A DNA stretch of 64,000 nt from Uranotaenia lowii (Eukaryota; Arthropoda; Insecta; Diptera; Culicidae), in assembly GCF_029784155.1 (NCBI RefSeq), contig NC_073692.1:418372352-418436351 (forward strand), given 5' to 3'. This document shows, in pieces, positions 1 through 11,998 of this stretch. The position numbers and the translations under genes were made by a program. The notes beneath the pieces are model-generated. The model was not told where the DNA came from and did not search any database. It worked only from the letters and a program-made list of their open reading frames with translations. Within the stretch, counting starts at the first letter, position 1, and the number at the start of each line of letters is the position of its first letter.

Positions 1-689
1 CCATAATTGCTTTCTGAATGATTTATAAAAATGCGTGATAAAATCGAAACAATAACTGTAATAAAATCGAGCGAAGATTAAACAAGTTTTGAAAAAATCC
101 AACTGAGATAAAATCGAAAAACCACTGTAGTTGAATTCACAATCACCACTCACTGATTTTGAAGTTGAATCATTGTACCTGACATCATTTTATTCTTTTT
201 TCTGGTGTTTTCTATATCTTTTTTATTCCAGTCCTGTGAATAAGTTAATTTATTTTTCATAGACGCATAGAATCGAACGGAAAACCATGAACAATGATTC
301 GAATATAGCCTACAGAGCTGACATTTGGTTAAAGAGCAACTTGACCCAAATTGTTGTTTTCAGTTTAAGCTAGTCCCGAGCACTTTAGCTACCCTAGAAC
401 TGGCATTGCAATATTGACCCAATCTCCGCAGTCATAATTCAAATTTTACGACCATTCCGGAATATTCACGCCCACACACCAACTGGCACATTGGCAAAAC
501 GGCGCAAACAGGCAAGCCAGCAAGTTTATGGTCATATTTTTCCCCCGAAGTGTGGTGCAGCGCTTTTCCGAAGAGCAACAATTTGTAGTCGTTCCTCGTC
601 GTTCGATGGAGAGAAAAAAAAACAATTGCTGACCCTCTTCGATCAGCGAAGGAAAAACAATCGGTAAGTGGAGAGAATGTCGAAGTCCT
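1..689. other. AT-rich unique sequence left of gap
   Basis: No coding region is recognisable. The stretch 440-663 is less AT-rich than its surroundings and ends in a perfect GTAAGT donor-like hexamer at 664-669, so it could be a non-coding first exon running into the gap. No open frame supports this, and nothing else here is recognisable. Confidence 0.3.
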
Positions 690-1189
690 NNNNNNNNNNN
701 NNNNNNNNNNNNNNNNNNNNNNNNNNNNNNNNNNNNNNNNNNNNNNNNNNNNNNNNNNNNNNNNNNNNNNNNNNNNNNNNNNNNNNNNNNNNNNNNNNNN
801 NNNNNNNNNNNNNNNNNNNNNNNNNNNNNNNNNNNNNNNNNNNNNNNNNNNNNNNNNNNNNNNNNNNNNNNNNNNNNNNNNNNNNNNNNNNNNNNNNNNN
901 NNNNNNNNNNNNNNNNNNNNNNNNNNNNNNNNNNNNNNNNNNNNNNNNNNNNNNNNNNNNNNNNNNNNNNNNNNNNNNNNNNNNNNNNNNNNNNNNNNNN
1001 NNNNNNNNNNNNNNNNNNNNNNNNNNNNNNNNNNNNNNNNNNNNNNNNNNNNNNNNNNNNNNNNNNNNNNNNNNNNNNNNNNNNNNNNNNNNNNNNNNNN
1101 NNNNNNNNNNNNNNNNNNNNNNNNNNNNNNNNNNNNNNNNNNNNNNNNNNNNNNNNNNNNNNNNNNNNNNNNNNNNNNNNNNNNNNNNN
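690..1189. other. Assembly gap (500 N)
   Basis: Exactly 500 consecutive N characters. A round number suggests a placeholder scaffold gap of unknown true size, so distances across it are not reliable. A poly-T run follows immediately, at about 1194-1210. Confidence 0.97.
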
Positions 1190-2100
1190 GATGTTTTTTT
1201 TTTTTTTTTTAAGCGATTATCTGTTCCCATTGTCATGAAGCATAAACGAAAAATGGAATTAATAATCTATATAACTTTTATGCATCAGAATTATGATGAA
1301 GGTTAAAAAGCAGCACAAAATGGATAGATAGGAATTTATAAAGTTTTTAAGCGTATTTCGATTATTAAAATTTATATGTTAAATCAATTGAGGTAGCTAA
1401 GAATTTTTTTCAGGAATAAAAATATCTTTTTTTTTTAAATTTCAATAACAAATATATAGTTTATATATATTATTTGAAGGACCATATGGAATGTTTTCAA
1501 ATACAATATGCGCAAGCAAAAAACTTCTGACAAAACGAATAGTAAATGAAGCTTCTATCATCCCATAATATTTGAAGATTTCCAACATATTTTCAAAAGA
1601 AAAATAAATGGATATAAAGCTCAAATTTGCCATTTCTTCATGATTTTGAATTGGTTAAAACGATAGAAGCAGGGTAGCCATCCAGGCAACCAATAGTCAC
1701 ATATTTACTTGAATGAAGGCTTTGAAAGTTACATATTGGCTGACAGACTCTGTCAGTGACAGAGAGAATCAACTGCCCAATTCCCTTGAGTGAACTACGT
1801 TGTATGTACGTACGTTGTAAGGGACTCAATTCTCAAGAAAGTACAGCTGAATACACATGTTTAGGATAATAAACTGACTTCAGCAAAGTTTCTAAAAAGT
1901 GATTTTTTAAATTTTTACATATTTGTATGTGTAAATATTTTTTTTCAACATCATACAGATAAATCGAACATGAGAAAATCGATTGAGTATAAGCCTTTTG
2001 TTCAAAGATAATGATATAATTTTCTTGGAAGTATGGCCTCTTCAGGAGTATTCAGGAGTTTCAATAGGAAAATTAGGATTTGCAGGTGTTAGGAGCATAG
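1190..2100. other. AT-rich intergenic or intronic DNA
   Basis: Nothing supported as a gene. Only short open frames without recognisable protein similarity occur, and a small self-complementary run of ACGT-type letters lies near 1800-1820. Confidence 0.5.
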
Positions 2101-2108
2101 GGCTAACG

Positions 2109-2399
2109 TAAGGTTGGCAGATTTTTTTCAGCACGTATTCGGGCAATTTTTTATAAAAACCTTGCAAAATCCGGGCAATAGTTTACAAAATTGACGACCA
2201 AAAATCCGGACAAATTTTGACAAACCCAATTAGTATTTTTTTGTTGGATTTGCATTGCCAAATAAAGTGTTTAAATTCGGGCCAAATACAGACATTTTTC
2301 GTGGAAATCCGGTCAACCGGGCCGTGCCGGGACTGTTCCCAAATTTTGTTTTAAATATCCGGGCAAACCCGGTTAAAACCGGGCAATCTAGCAACCTTA
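2109..2399. mobile_element. 291-bp hAT-like MITE with 8-bp target duplication
   Basis: The left end reads TAAGGTTGGCAGATT and the right end, on the opposite strand, reads TAAGGTTGCTAGATT, giving imperfect terminal inverted repeats of about 15 bp. The flanks GGCTAACG (2101-2108) and GTCTAACG (2400-2407) match at 7 of 8 positions, as expected for a decayed 8-bp target duplication of hAT type. The interior repeats CCGGGCAAA-like words and carries no ORF. Related copies occur near 30484-30891 and 52010-52172. The superfamily is inferred from duplication length only, because hAT is the commonest 8-bp duplicator. Confidence 0.65.
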
Positions 2400-2407
2400 G
2401 TCTAACG

Positions 2408-3632
2408 TGACTTCATTGTCTACCAAGATGATTTCCGGACCACACTTCCCTTTTCCCAAACACTCAGCGTGGAGATTTGTGGAGGGATGGCGTGCTAAAG
2501 TGAGATTCTCAAAATTGTATCAAATTGTGATGCTTGCTCCCAGCACCTTTCATTTGGTTCATTGTGCAATGTTGCTTAAATATCTCGAACCAATCACGGA
2601 GTGCAACGAGTATGCCATTGGCCAGGTGGGGCCGTAGGTGAACCGTAGTTAATAGCAAGCTCAAGCTCAGAGCTTATTTGTCGAATCAAAACATAACAAT
2701 TTCTTTAAGTTTCTACCAACTCTTTTTTTTTATGAAAATGGTTGAAATTGTCCAGTAGGCCGAAAAGTAAAGAAATTGTTATTATTTGATTTGACAATCA
2801 ACCAAAAATATCAACTTGAAAAGATAACAACAGCAGGTGGTGATCAAAACTGGTATACACCAAAACCCTTTATGGTGGGTGTTAAATTTTATGAATTTAT
2901 AATTTGACATACGAAACTTGAAGCAGTCAAGTAAACAATCATGATCATGATTACCCTTGTTAGATTTCTCGGTTTTGAATAAATAATACAAAGTTTAAGA
3001 AAGGTTCCGTGATTTTTAAGAAGCTAAAATACAATGGCACTATTTTACAAAATTTTGAGAAAATCGTGTATTTCATTAACTGACTCAAATTTTTAATGTG
3101 AATTAGAGTCTTAAATCTGAAAATGAAACTCAAAAAAATCTCAGTAGAGTGTTTTTTGAGTTATTCTTCAAATTTTAAATTTGGAAAAAATAATAAAAAT
3201 ATTTGTACTTATATTTTAACATCTTGGACTGCATAACCTTAATTTGAAATCTCTATTTTGTATGTTGAAGGTGAACTAATTTTCGATCGATTATTTGAAA
3301 TTCATTTTTGTGTATGATCAACAGTTATGTCGATTTTAGTGAAATTGTGATAGAAAAAACAATAAATAAAAAATGCATTTTTTCAGAGAAAATTTTATTT
3401 TATCGACAGTTTTAGACTCGATGATAACATTGAACCGTAAATGTCAATCTAAAACAAAGATTTCAATTGATTATTTATCAAAATTGCTTGAAAATTGAAG
3501 AAGTCCGGGTTATTTAACTAAAACATTAATATTTGCAGTTTTTTTAAATATAGAAAGAACCAGAAGAACTAAACATAATAAATCGCACTCGCTCCAAGCT
3601 ATAACTGATCATTTACTTATCGGAAGATCACA
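2408..3632. other. Non-coding AT-rich DNA
   Basis: No gene, RNA or repeat is recognised. A short open frame (plus strand, from 2407) has no recognisable domain and begins in the target duplication of the adjacent MITE. Confidence 0.45.
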
Positions 3633-3776
3633 TGCCAAAATACAGAAAGATCTGACATAGGCTTCCTCGTCCATCAGTAGACACCCGTCGAACTTGGTCA
3701 GCACCTGGTCGTATAGCTTTCGAGCAAGGATTTTAACCACATGATTCTGTTTTTTAAGGTCGGTTTTGGCTGTATG
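3633..3776 (-). pseudogene. Mariner-superfamily (Tc1-like) transposase fragment
   Basis: Read on the minus strand, one frame gives about 48 residues including ARKLYDQVLTKFDG followed by CLLMDEEAYV. This resembles the catalytic-core entry of Tc1/mariner-superfamily transposases, where an LMDDETYV-type block carries the first catalytic aspartate. Here that block reads LMDEEAYV, so the first D is kept and the neighbouring residues have drifted. The frame is closed by a stop a few codons upstream, and similarity fades after the block at a C-terminal FCILA. No terminal inverted repeats were found nearby. It is a dead scrap of a cut-and-paste transposon. The family assignment rests on motif recognition and needs a protein search. 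Confidence 0.6.
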
Positions 3777-6085
3777 CTAACTCGATACGACCCTCCGAAT
3801 CACCGATTCATTATGATGTTGTTCTTATTATGGTATTGATCGCGAGAGAACAAAGACGAGAGTATTTCTATATGGGACTAATAGCAAAAAATTTAGTTTA
3901 TATATTCATTCAAAATACATTTCTTACAAGTTTAATAATTTATTTGTTTACGGTAAAATCATTTTGCGGCTTTCAATGGACTTGTTATTGAGATTCAGTC
4001 AACCATATTTGTAGAGTTTTTTACGTAACAACATCAATGACAACCATAATGGTGATTCGTTGATTTTTCTTAAAAATTGTGTAAAAATTCCATACGGATT
4101 TGAGCTTTAGTAAGACATTCTCAAAAGTTGACCAAATAAGTCAAAATTGGTGGGGGTCTTCTGGAAGGTCAATAAGCAATTCAAGTTTTTGATTCTGGTG
4201 TAGGTAGTATTTTTTTACAGCTGCTCTGACGGATAGTAAAGGAATCACTAAGTACTATGTACAAAAAAAAAACCTCTAAAAATATCCAATCTTTGATATC
4301 TCGGAAACTAGAAGTATTATTTTGAGATTTAGGATGGTTGTCACTTAAAATTGTCTCAGAAACATGATACAATTATAAAAATAAAAACAAAAATATACTT
4401 TAACTGAGAAAACTAACGTTTTAATTTTTCGATTGATAATTTGACGTTTAAAATGACTTCTAAGTCCGAAGATATTGCATTTTGAAAATGATGACTTTTT
4501 GAAAATTGCGAAAAAGGAGGCAGGGTCCAGTAACGAGGAGTGAGCGGAGTGAGTGGTCCTTCTCAAACATACCTACATTTTTTTTCTAGACCTCAGTAAT
4601 TCTATCGACCAAATTTGGTGAATTTCGGAAAAGATTTTTTTTCGCTATGCACACTTGACATAGAATGACCCATATTTATCCAGGCTTATTTATCATATTT
4701 AGTGCAATTTTTTTTTATCGGTCTGTATTTTTGTCTTTCTGTCTTTCTGCCCATCAATGTTCCATTATATGAACATTCGATTTTAGCTTGATTACACAAA
4801 TAGTTTCAATACATTTTGTTACCATGCTAATTAGAACCCTATCCAATAGATTCAACGATCCAGAAGGATTGATACCACCTTAAGACGTGCTGTCGATACT
4901 CAAGCAACCTACCCAAAGTAAACATGTCACTTAGCCCGACGATTAGAGCTGTTCAAACTTTGCACCCTCTAGAGAGAGATGGTCGAAAAAATGAGCAGCT
5001 TCCATTCTCAGAACTGCTTCGACAAAACTGTCAAAGTCAGTTACAAAAAGGCTCCATTCACCCCTACCAAAACCCCCACTCCAATTCATGACACCGATAG
5101 GAGCTCGGCGGTCATAATCGATGCCATCAAAACTGTAGAAAGAGCGATAAAGAAAAGGACAACGAGCGATGACAGAATTGAACAAATAACCCCAAAAACC
5201 TGCCACTGGACATAACACAATCGGATTCAAAGGCCCCATTCCACCCAAAAGACCTTTCTTCTTTTGGTCGTCGCCTAGCTCTAGCATCAACTAAGTCCGT
5301 CGCACTATTTTCGAAAAAGCATCGAATTAAATGGAAAACTGTCGCCCATTCAGAGCCCGACTGGGACAAATTGTTCAATTCTTGGTTCAAACGAATGGTT
5401 CGAGCGCGTGAGGTTCCGGGGCAGACCGGAAGCACGGAGTTTGGGTTGGAACCCACTTGGGATTGAATCGAACCTAATGTTGCTGCTAGGTCTGTTGCAC
5501 ACAGCTCGTACTGTCCTTAATTTCGTACCCTGTTTCTGACTGACGGTCGTGTGCCATTGGGTTTGAGTTTGTGAATTGGTAGAAACGCGTCGGGCTGGTC
5601 GCTTCCCAGACAATCTCTGCCGGGTGCCATGGTATCACTATGGATCTGAGCAGCTTCCCGGACTAACTACTGGTCCAGACAATCACCATCATGGCAAATC
5701 ATTTTCGTTTGCGGTTTGTTGTTGATTTCGGTGTGAAAACAAATCTGGAATTTCGTTCAGATATTAACGTGGACATTACTATTTGCTAGGACAGATTTTG
5801 AAAATGCCATTTGGTTATATTTTAACTGCCATTTGAATTTTCAATTGGGAGCAGTTCATGGTGATTTTAAATGACTTGTCAATGTTTATCAACAAAATCC
5901 CCAACAACCTTGGGAAAAACTAATATAAGAAGACTTTAGTGCTTTTCATTGAATTTGTTTTGCTACATTTTGACTTTCACCTTTAGCTTTTTTTGATGCA
6001 TCGTATAAAAACCTAGAAAAAATAAGTTTAGACTAGAATAGAGGCTGAGTTTAAAATATTGTTACATTTTTTTCCAGCAGCCAAA
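3777..6085. other. Unique DNA with a GC-richer island
   Basis: No gene is supported. About 4900-5650 is visibly GC-richer and gives overlapping open frames on both strands (longest 115 codons, minus strand, 4943-5290). Their peptides match no family I recognise and have no consistent frame, so they look like chance frames in a less AT-rich segment, possibly an exon-proximal or regulatory island. Confidence 0.4.
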
Positions 6086-7779
6086 ATTGAGAGAAATGAC
6101 AGAAATGAGAGAAATGACAAAAATGACAAAAATGACAAAAATGACAGAAATGACAAAAATGACAAAAATGACAAAAATGACAAAAATGACAAAAATGACA
6201 AAAATGACAAAAATGACAAAAATGACAAAAATGACAAAAATGACAAAAATGACAAAAATGACAAAAATGACAAAAATGACAAAAATGACAAAAATGACAA
6301 AAATGACAAAAATGACAAAAATGACAAAAATGACAAAAATGACAAAAATGACAAAAATGACAAAAATGACAAAAATGACAAAAATGACAAAAATGACAAA
6401 AATGACAAAAATGACAAAAATGACAAAAATGACAAAAATGACAAAAATGACAAAAATGACAAAAATGACAAAAATGACAAAAATGACAAAAATGACAAAA
6501 ATGACAAAAATGACAAAAATGACAAAAATGACAAAAATGACAAAAATGACAAAAATGACAAAAATGACAAAAATGACAAAAATGACAAAAATGACAAAAA
6601 TGACAAAAATGACAAAAATGACAAAAATGACAAAAATGACAAAAATGACAAAAATGACAAAAATGACAAAAATGACAAAAATGACAAAAATGACAAAAAT
6701 GACAAAAATGACAAAAATGACAAAAATGACAAAAATGACAAAAATGACAAAAATGACAAAAATGACAAAAATGACAAAAATGACAAAAATGACAAAAATG
6801 ACAAAAATGACAAAAATGACAAAAATGACAAAAATGACAAAAATGACAAAAATGACAAAAATGACAAAAATGACAAAAATGACAAAAATGACAAAAATGA
6901 CAAAAATGACAAAATTGACAAAATTCACAAAAATTACAAAAATGACAAAAATGACAAAAATGACAAAAATGACAAAAATGACAAAAATGACAAAAATGAC
7001 AAAAATGACAAAAATGACAAAAATGACAAAAATGACAAAAATGACAAAAATGACAAAAATGACAAAAATGACAAAAATGACAAAAATGACAAAAATGACA
7101 AAAATGACAAAAATGACAAAAATGACAAAAATGACAAAAATGACAAAAATGACAAAAATGACAAAAATGACAAAAATGACAAAAATGACAAAAATGACAA
7201 AAATGACAAAAATGACAAAAATGACAAAAATGACAAAAATGACAAAAATGACAAAAATGACAAAAATGACAAAAATGACAAAAATGACAAAAATGACAAA
7301 AATGACAAAAATGACAAAAATGAAAAAATGAAAAAAATGACAAAAATGACAAAAATGACAAAAATGACAAAAATGACAAAAATAACATAAATGACAAAAA
7401 TGACAAAAATGATAAAAATGACAAAAATGACAAAAATGACAAAAATGACAAAAATGACAAAAATGACAAAAATGACAAAAATGACAAAAATGACAAAAAT
7501 GACAAAAATGACAAAAATGACAAAAATGACAAAAATGACAAAAATGACAAAAATGATAAAAATGACAAAAATGACAAAAATGACAAAAATGACAAAAATG
7601 ACAAAAATGACAAAAATGACAAAAATGACAAAAATGACAAAAATGACAAAAATGACAAAAATGACAAAAATGACAAAAATGACAAAAATGACAAAAATGA
7701 CAAAAATGACAAAAATGACAAAAATGACAAAAATGACAAAAATGACAAAAATGACAAAAATGACAAAAATGACAAAAAT
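6086..7779. repeat. 9-bp satellite array 1, block A: (GACAAAAAT)n
   Basis: Tandem copies of a 9-bp unit GACAAAAAT run for about 1.7 kb. The first units are diverged (GACAGAAAT, GAGAGAAAT) and the core is nearly perfect. A small cluster of variants with ATT in place of AAT, plus TCAC and TTAC changes, sits at about 6910-6935, and shortened GAAAAAATG units at 7321-7337. The unit is 9 bp, so no frame shifts between copies. Five of six frames are open and read DKN, TKM, IFV, FLS or FCH repeats, while the sixth has a stop in each unit. Confidence 0.97.
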
Positions 7780-8540
7780 GACAAAATTGACAAAATTGAC
7801 AAAATTGACAAAATTGACAAAATTGACAAAATTGACAAAATTGACAAAATTGACAAAATTGACAAAATTGACAACATTGACAAAATTGACAAAATTGACA
7901 AAATTGACAAAATTGACAAAATTGACAAAATTGACAAAATTGACAAAATTGACAAAATTGACAAAATTGACAAAATTGACAAAATTGACAAAATTGACAA
8001 AATTGACAAAATTGACAAAATTGACAAAATTGACAATATTGACAAAATTGACAAAATTGACAAAATTGACAAAATTGACAAAATTGACAAAATTGACAAA
8101 ATTGACAAAATTGACAAAATTGACAAAATTGACAAAATTGACAAAATTGACAAAATTGAAAAAATTGACAAAATTGACAAAATTGACAAAATTGAAAAAT
8201 TGACAAAATTGAAAAATTGAAAAATTGAAAAATTGACAAAATTGACAAAATTAACAAAATTGACAAAATTGACAAAATTGACAAAATTGACAAAATTGAC
8301 AAAATTGACAAAATTGACAAAATTGACAAAATTGACAAAATTGACAAAATTGACAAAATTGACAAAATTAACAAAATTGACAAAATTGACAAAATTGACA
8401 AAATTGACAAAATTGACAAAATTGACAAAATTGACAAAATTGACAAAATTGACAAAATTGACAAAATTGACAAAATTGACAAAATTGACAAAATTGACAA
8501 AATTGACAAAATTGACAAAATTGAGAAAATTGACAAAATT
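7780..8540. repeat. 9-bp satellite array 1, block B: variant unit GACAAAATT
   Basis: About 84 consecutive units carry the same A-to-T change at unit position 8, giving GACAAAATT. Boundaries with the GACAAAAAT units on either side are abrupt. Units shortened to 8 bp (GAAAAATT) cluster at about 8190-8232, along with two AACAAAATT-type changes. A uniform block of a variant unit inside an older array is the signature of local amplification by unequal exchange or slippage. Confidence 0.95.
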
Positions 8541-8700
8541 GACAAAAATGACAAAAATGACAAAAATGACAAAAATGACAAACATGACAAAAATGACAAA
8601 AATGACAAAATTGACAAAAATGACAAAAAGACAAAAATGACAAAAATGACAAAAATGACAAAAATGACAAAAATGCCAACAGTGACAATAATGACAAAAA
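8541..8700. repeat. 9-bp satellite array 1, block C and decaying edge
   Basis: Units return to GACAAAAAT and then decay: GACAAACAT-like, a shortened AAGAC unit, GCCAACAGT and GACAATAAT. The array ends in a non-repetitive A-rich tract near 8715. The decay matches the usual pattern in which array edges escape homogenization. Confidence 0.9.
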
Positions 8701-8715
8701 TGATACAAAAATTGA

Positions 8716-10174
8716 AAAAGACAAAAGAAAAGAAAATCTTTCAGAATTGTATTTTTTATTCTGTTTTGAAACGACGATAACGCACGAAATTTTTTTTACC
8801 AAATTTCCCATTATCTTTTATTTTGGAAATAAAAAGCATACGAAGGACTCTTAGTTTAGTTTTTTTTTTATATATTAGTATAATGATAGTCAAACATTGT
8901 TATATGTATTTCTGTGGTTTAACCTTTGAACTCAACTCAACCGATGAAAACTGGCGCATCAAAGCCTTGCTATCGGGACCAATTCTGATCTTCTCAACCA
9001 TGACGTAAAAATAATTTCCATCCCGACCACATGAGAATAAAAATGGACCATGTTCCTGACTGGGATCAACAAAACGTCAGCCTGGGACAAAAGCTATCAA
9101 ACGGGATGCGTCAAAACAAAGTGAGGCTTTCTTTTTTCGACTCGCTGCAAGCTACATTCGGCAAATTGAAAATTTTGTTTGCCAGTGCCAGGGACCAGAA
9201 AACGAGAAAATATGACAATTTTATCATGTGCCTCCCATATCGAAAAAAAGTAATATGCCGAAGTTTTCTGGCAACCAGCTGTTTTGTATCACTCGAAAAG
9301 GGAGCCCCATTTGGGGGACATCTTGAGCAGCAGCCGGTTTGCTCGAAGTATCTCGAATTTCGGCAACGAAGATGTCTCGATTCGGCGACTTGCCCATTTT
9401 CTTTCGAGAGTTCTTACTTTTTTTGTGCTCCGGCAAACATCAAACACAAATTTCATCATTTTTGTATCCAATTTCATGAGTTATGACTTTGATATGCAAG
9501 ACTGATGGGACGAATCATTTTTCCTTCGCTTTTTTTTGTTTCACAAAAACCATTCCCGCCGAATGTCAGCTTCTTGTGTCTGCTTATGATTTCTGTGTAT
9601 AGAGTTTTCTTCGGAGCTTCAAACAACGTCGGGGGAAGGAAGTTAAGATTGGAGCTAAACAGTCGAAACAAAAGTTTCTTACCTTATCGAGAATGCTGGG
9701 ACAATAGTGAGCAAAAAATAACAATTTTTAACACGTGGTTTCATTAATTATTTTCAGTTAAAGTTTTTTTTTGTATTTTTTAAGCATTTATTTAAAAAAT
9801 GAAGAAACATGTGCAGTTCAGAATAAATTAGATATGGCATTAGTCTGAGTCCATAATTGGTTCGTTTTGAATTTCTCAAACCCTGGGGTCTTAAAAGCTT
9901 TTTTTCGGGTCTAAACTCATCCTCGTTTTAAAGCAACGTTTACACGAGTAAATTTGAACTTTTATGTTTGTATGGGAATACTTAAAATTTAGTTTTAAAA
10001 AAATCACCTTCATATTTGTTTCTTTGGTGGAACCGTGGAACCTGAAAATGGGTTTTGTGTCAATAAAAAAATTCTTTAAATTAAATTTTCCGCTGAACAA
10101 CCTTGTCGAGAAGCGTAACTTTGTATCTTATCAGGCAAAAAAGTTATTAGCTTTAGAATCGGGGAATGTCTTTT
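8716..10174. other. Unique DNA, no supported gene
   Basis: Short open frames (for example 151 codons, plus, 9031-9486) overlap frames on the other strand and show no known motif. Composition alternates between poly-T-rich and more balanced stretches. No repeat or RNA gene is recognised. Confidence 0.4.
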
Positions 10175-10306
10175 GGCATTAGAAATCAATCAATTCAACT
10201 GACATCACTGCTGATGCCTAGCGAGATATTGCAAGACCTCTCTAGAAGCAATACTTAGGCTGGCATCAGCAGTGATGTCAGTCGACTTAATTGATTTCCA
10301 ATACCC
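10175..10306. repeat. Long hairpin (about 45-bp arms, 43-nt loop)
   Basis: The left arm at 10175-10218 and the right arm at 10262-10306 are inverted copies with only a few mismatches. The 20-bp core CTGACATCACTGCTGATGCC is perfectly paired. The loop is about 43 nt. Size and imperfect pairing fit a microRNA precursor or a very short palindromic MITE. No flanking target duplication was identified, and transcription cannot be judged from sequence. Confidence 0.75.
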
Positions 10307-11998
10307 AAATCTTTTTGAAAAAAATCTTTTTTTTAGATATTACATCAAGCATAGAAAAAGATTCGTTTTTTCCAACTTGAAGAATAGAAAAGAAATCTAG
10401 AATTTGAATAAAAACTTAAATATATGTATTACTTCATATATGTTTTCAAATAGAAATTGCTATTGCGATCTCACTGTTCCAAGGCTTAAGTTAAAGAGGT
10501 TACCCAAAGGTAGAAAAAAAAGCAGCCTATACCGAACACAACAGGACCACCTACCTCGTACATTTGGCCCAAAGCTTTTTTTCTCGTGTCCTTTACTGAA
10601 GCCGCTCGCCATCCATTCACCTAGCTTGATGATTTTTCGGTAAATTGAAAATAAATGAGTGTGCAGTCGATTCTCGGGGAATTTACATACATTTCTGCTG
10701 CTTAGGGAGGACGAAGCTACTGTCGTCGTTGTCGAACCACCGCGCCATCCACACGTACTATGAAGTATCAGAGATAGCTCAAGCGCATGATACATTGCCC
10801 CATGGCGACATTTTTCGTAAACCGTACTGGCTCTGCGTTTGAGCTCGGTTGGGAGTATAAAAGTATGACATTTACCGTCACTGTTCTGGGGATTTTGATT
10901 CTACTGGATGGAAGAAAAAAATGTCTCCTTGTATCGCATTTAGTCCTATCTGCTGCCTATACACCGAATCGAGAAGGTGATTGCCTGCGGTGTTTGGTTT
11001 CGGTAAATGGTGATGTTTGTCATTCTTCACTCTTCTGGCGACTGATGAATTGATGGGTTCATGAACAGATAGAACATGGATGGATACCTAACTAGGTGTG
11101 AGTGGAAAATTCCCAATTTGATTCATTTGCTTGATAGAGTTTGATTGCAGTAATGAAGTGCTCGGCGTTGTTTGATGCAGGTTAAATAAGATTCAATGTG
11201 ATCCGTACGAAAAAAAATTATAAATATTAAAAGTTTTGTTCAAAAGATACTTAAAAACCAAGATATTTAAAACATATTTTAAGTTTCAATTCTTTTTCGT
11301 GTAGTCTAGAATCATTATTCTTAGAGTGACTACGATTTGAAGTTTTCAACCAACAGTAGGCAAAGTAAATACATTAAGTATAAATTAATGGTGGCCCCAG
11401 AGAGTTAAGGCTAGAATAATATCATGGTTATATTGGTACTAAAAGATTGGCCACTTGTCAACGTCTTGTTTATTCAAGTCTCAATCAAAACTCAAACAAG
11501 TTGCAGAAAATTAAACCACAAATATAAAAGTGTCAAGACCTTCCAAATCGAGAGGAGCAACGTGCCATCGCCCGAATCCGAAAAGGATAATTCCTACCAG
11601 TGCGTGCTGCAAATAATCAATGTCAGTTTGAAACTATCAGTTGAATCAGTTGAATAAACAGAAAGCTCATTCACTAATCGGCATCATCGGTGGTCAGTAT
11701 ACATTCAGGCTCTTTGAAGTTATCCAATCTTCATTTCCTGTTTAAAGAAATATTTCTGAAAGTGAAAAAAAAAACTCCATTCTATTAAGGTTAAGTTTAG
11801 TTAAATGGTGACAAAGCTTGTTCGACTCGCTAGGCTTGAGGATATTGAATAATTACTAATGAGATCTCTATTTTAGAATTATTCCGGTAAAAAATACTTC
11901 TTTTACAAACGGTGTGAAGAGATAAGAAGGTTGAGGAATGAGTGTTCGGGTTGGCAAAAAGAATGCTGGCGAGGGAGCGTGTGGGAGGAATGTGGGAG
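10307..11998. other. Unique DNA with a possible promoter
   Basis: No gene is supported. Several short open frames lie at 10404-11053 in GC-richer sequence around a TATA-like site. Nothing recognisable occurs in 11060-11990 beyond an AT-rich tract. Confidence 0.4.
10856..10880 (+). promoter_or_regulatory. Possible TATA box with initiator-like site
   Basis: TATAAAAG lies at 10856-10863 in a less AT-rich context, followed by an initiator-like TCACT whose A is at 10880. The 24-bp spacing is a little short for an insect core promoter (usually about 30). The open frame across it is hydrophobic from MTFTVTVLGILILL onward, but its ATG lies only a few bases after the TATA and upstream of the predicted start of transcription. 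Confidence 0.2.

Noticed and set aside
643..1306. Two open frames of about 200 codons spanning the gap
   Set aside because: Almost entirely N. The few real residues are poly-K or poly-F from homopolymers.
4943..5613. Overlapping frames of 78-115 codons on both strands
   Set aside because: Mutually overlapping in several registers, with no motif. Consistent with lower stop-codon density in a GC-richer island.
6086..8700. CRISPR-like or telomeric repeat
   Set aside because: There are no spacers between units, and the unit is not TTAGG or a known telomeric motif. Unique DNA flanks both sides of each array.
10787..11053. 88-codon frame with a hydrophobic segment, as a secreted peptide gene
   Set aside because: The methionine before the hydrophobic part lies upstream of the only predicted transcription start, there is no mature-peptide pattern, and overlapping frames exist on the other strand.
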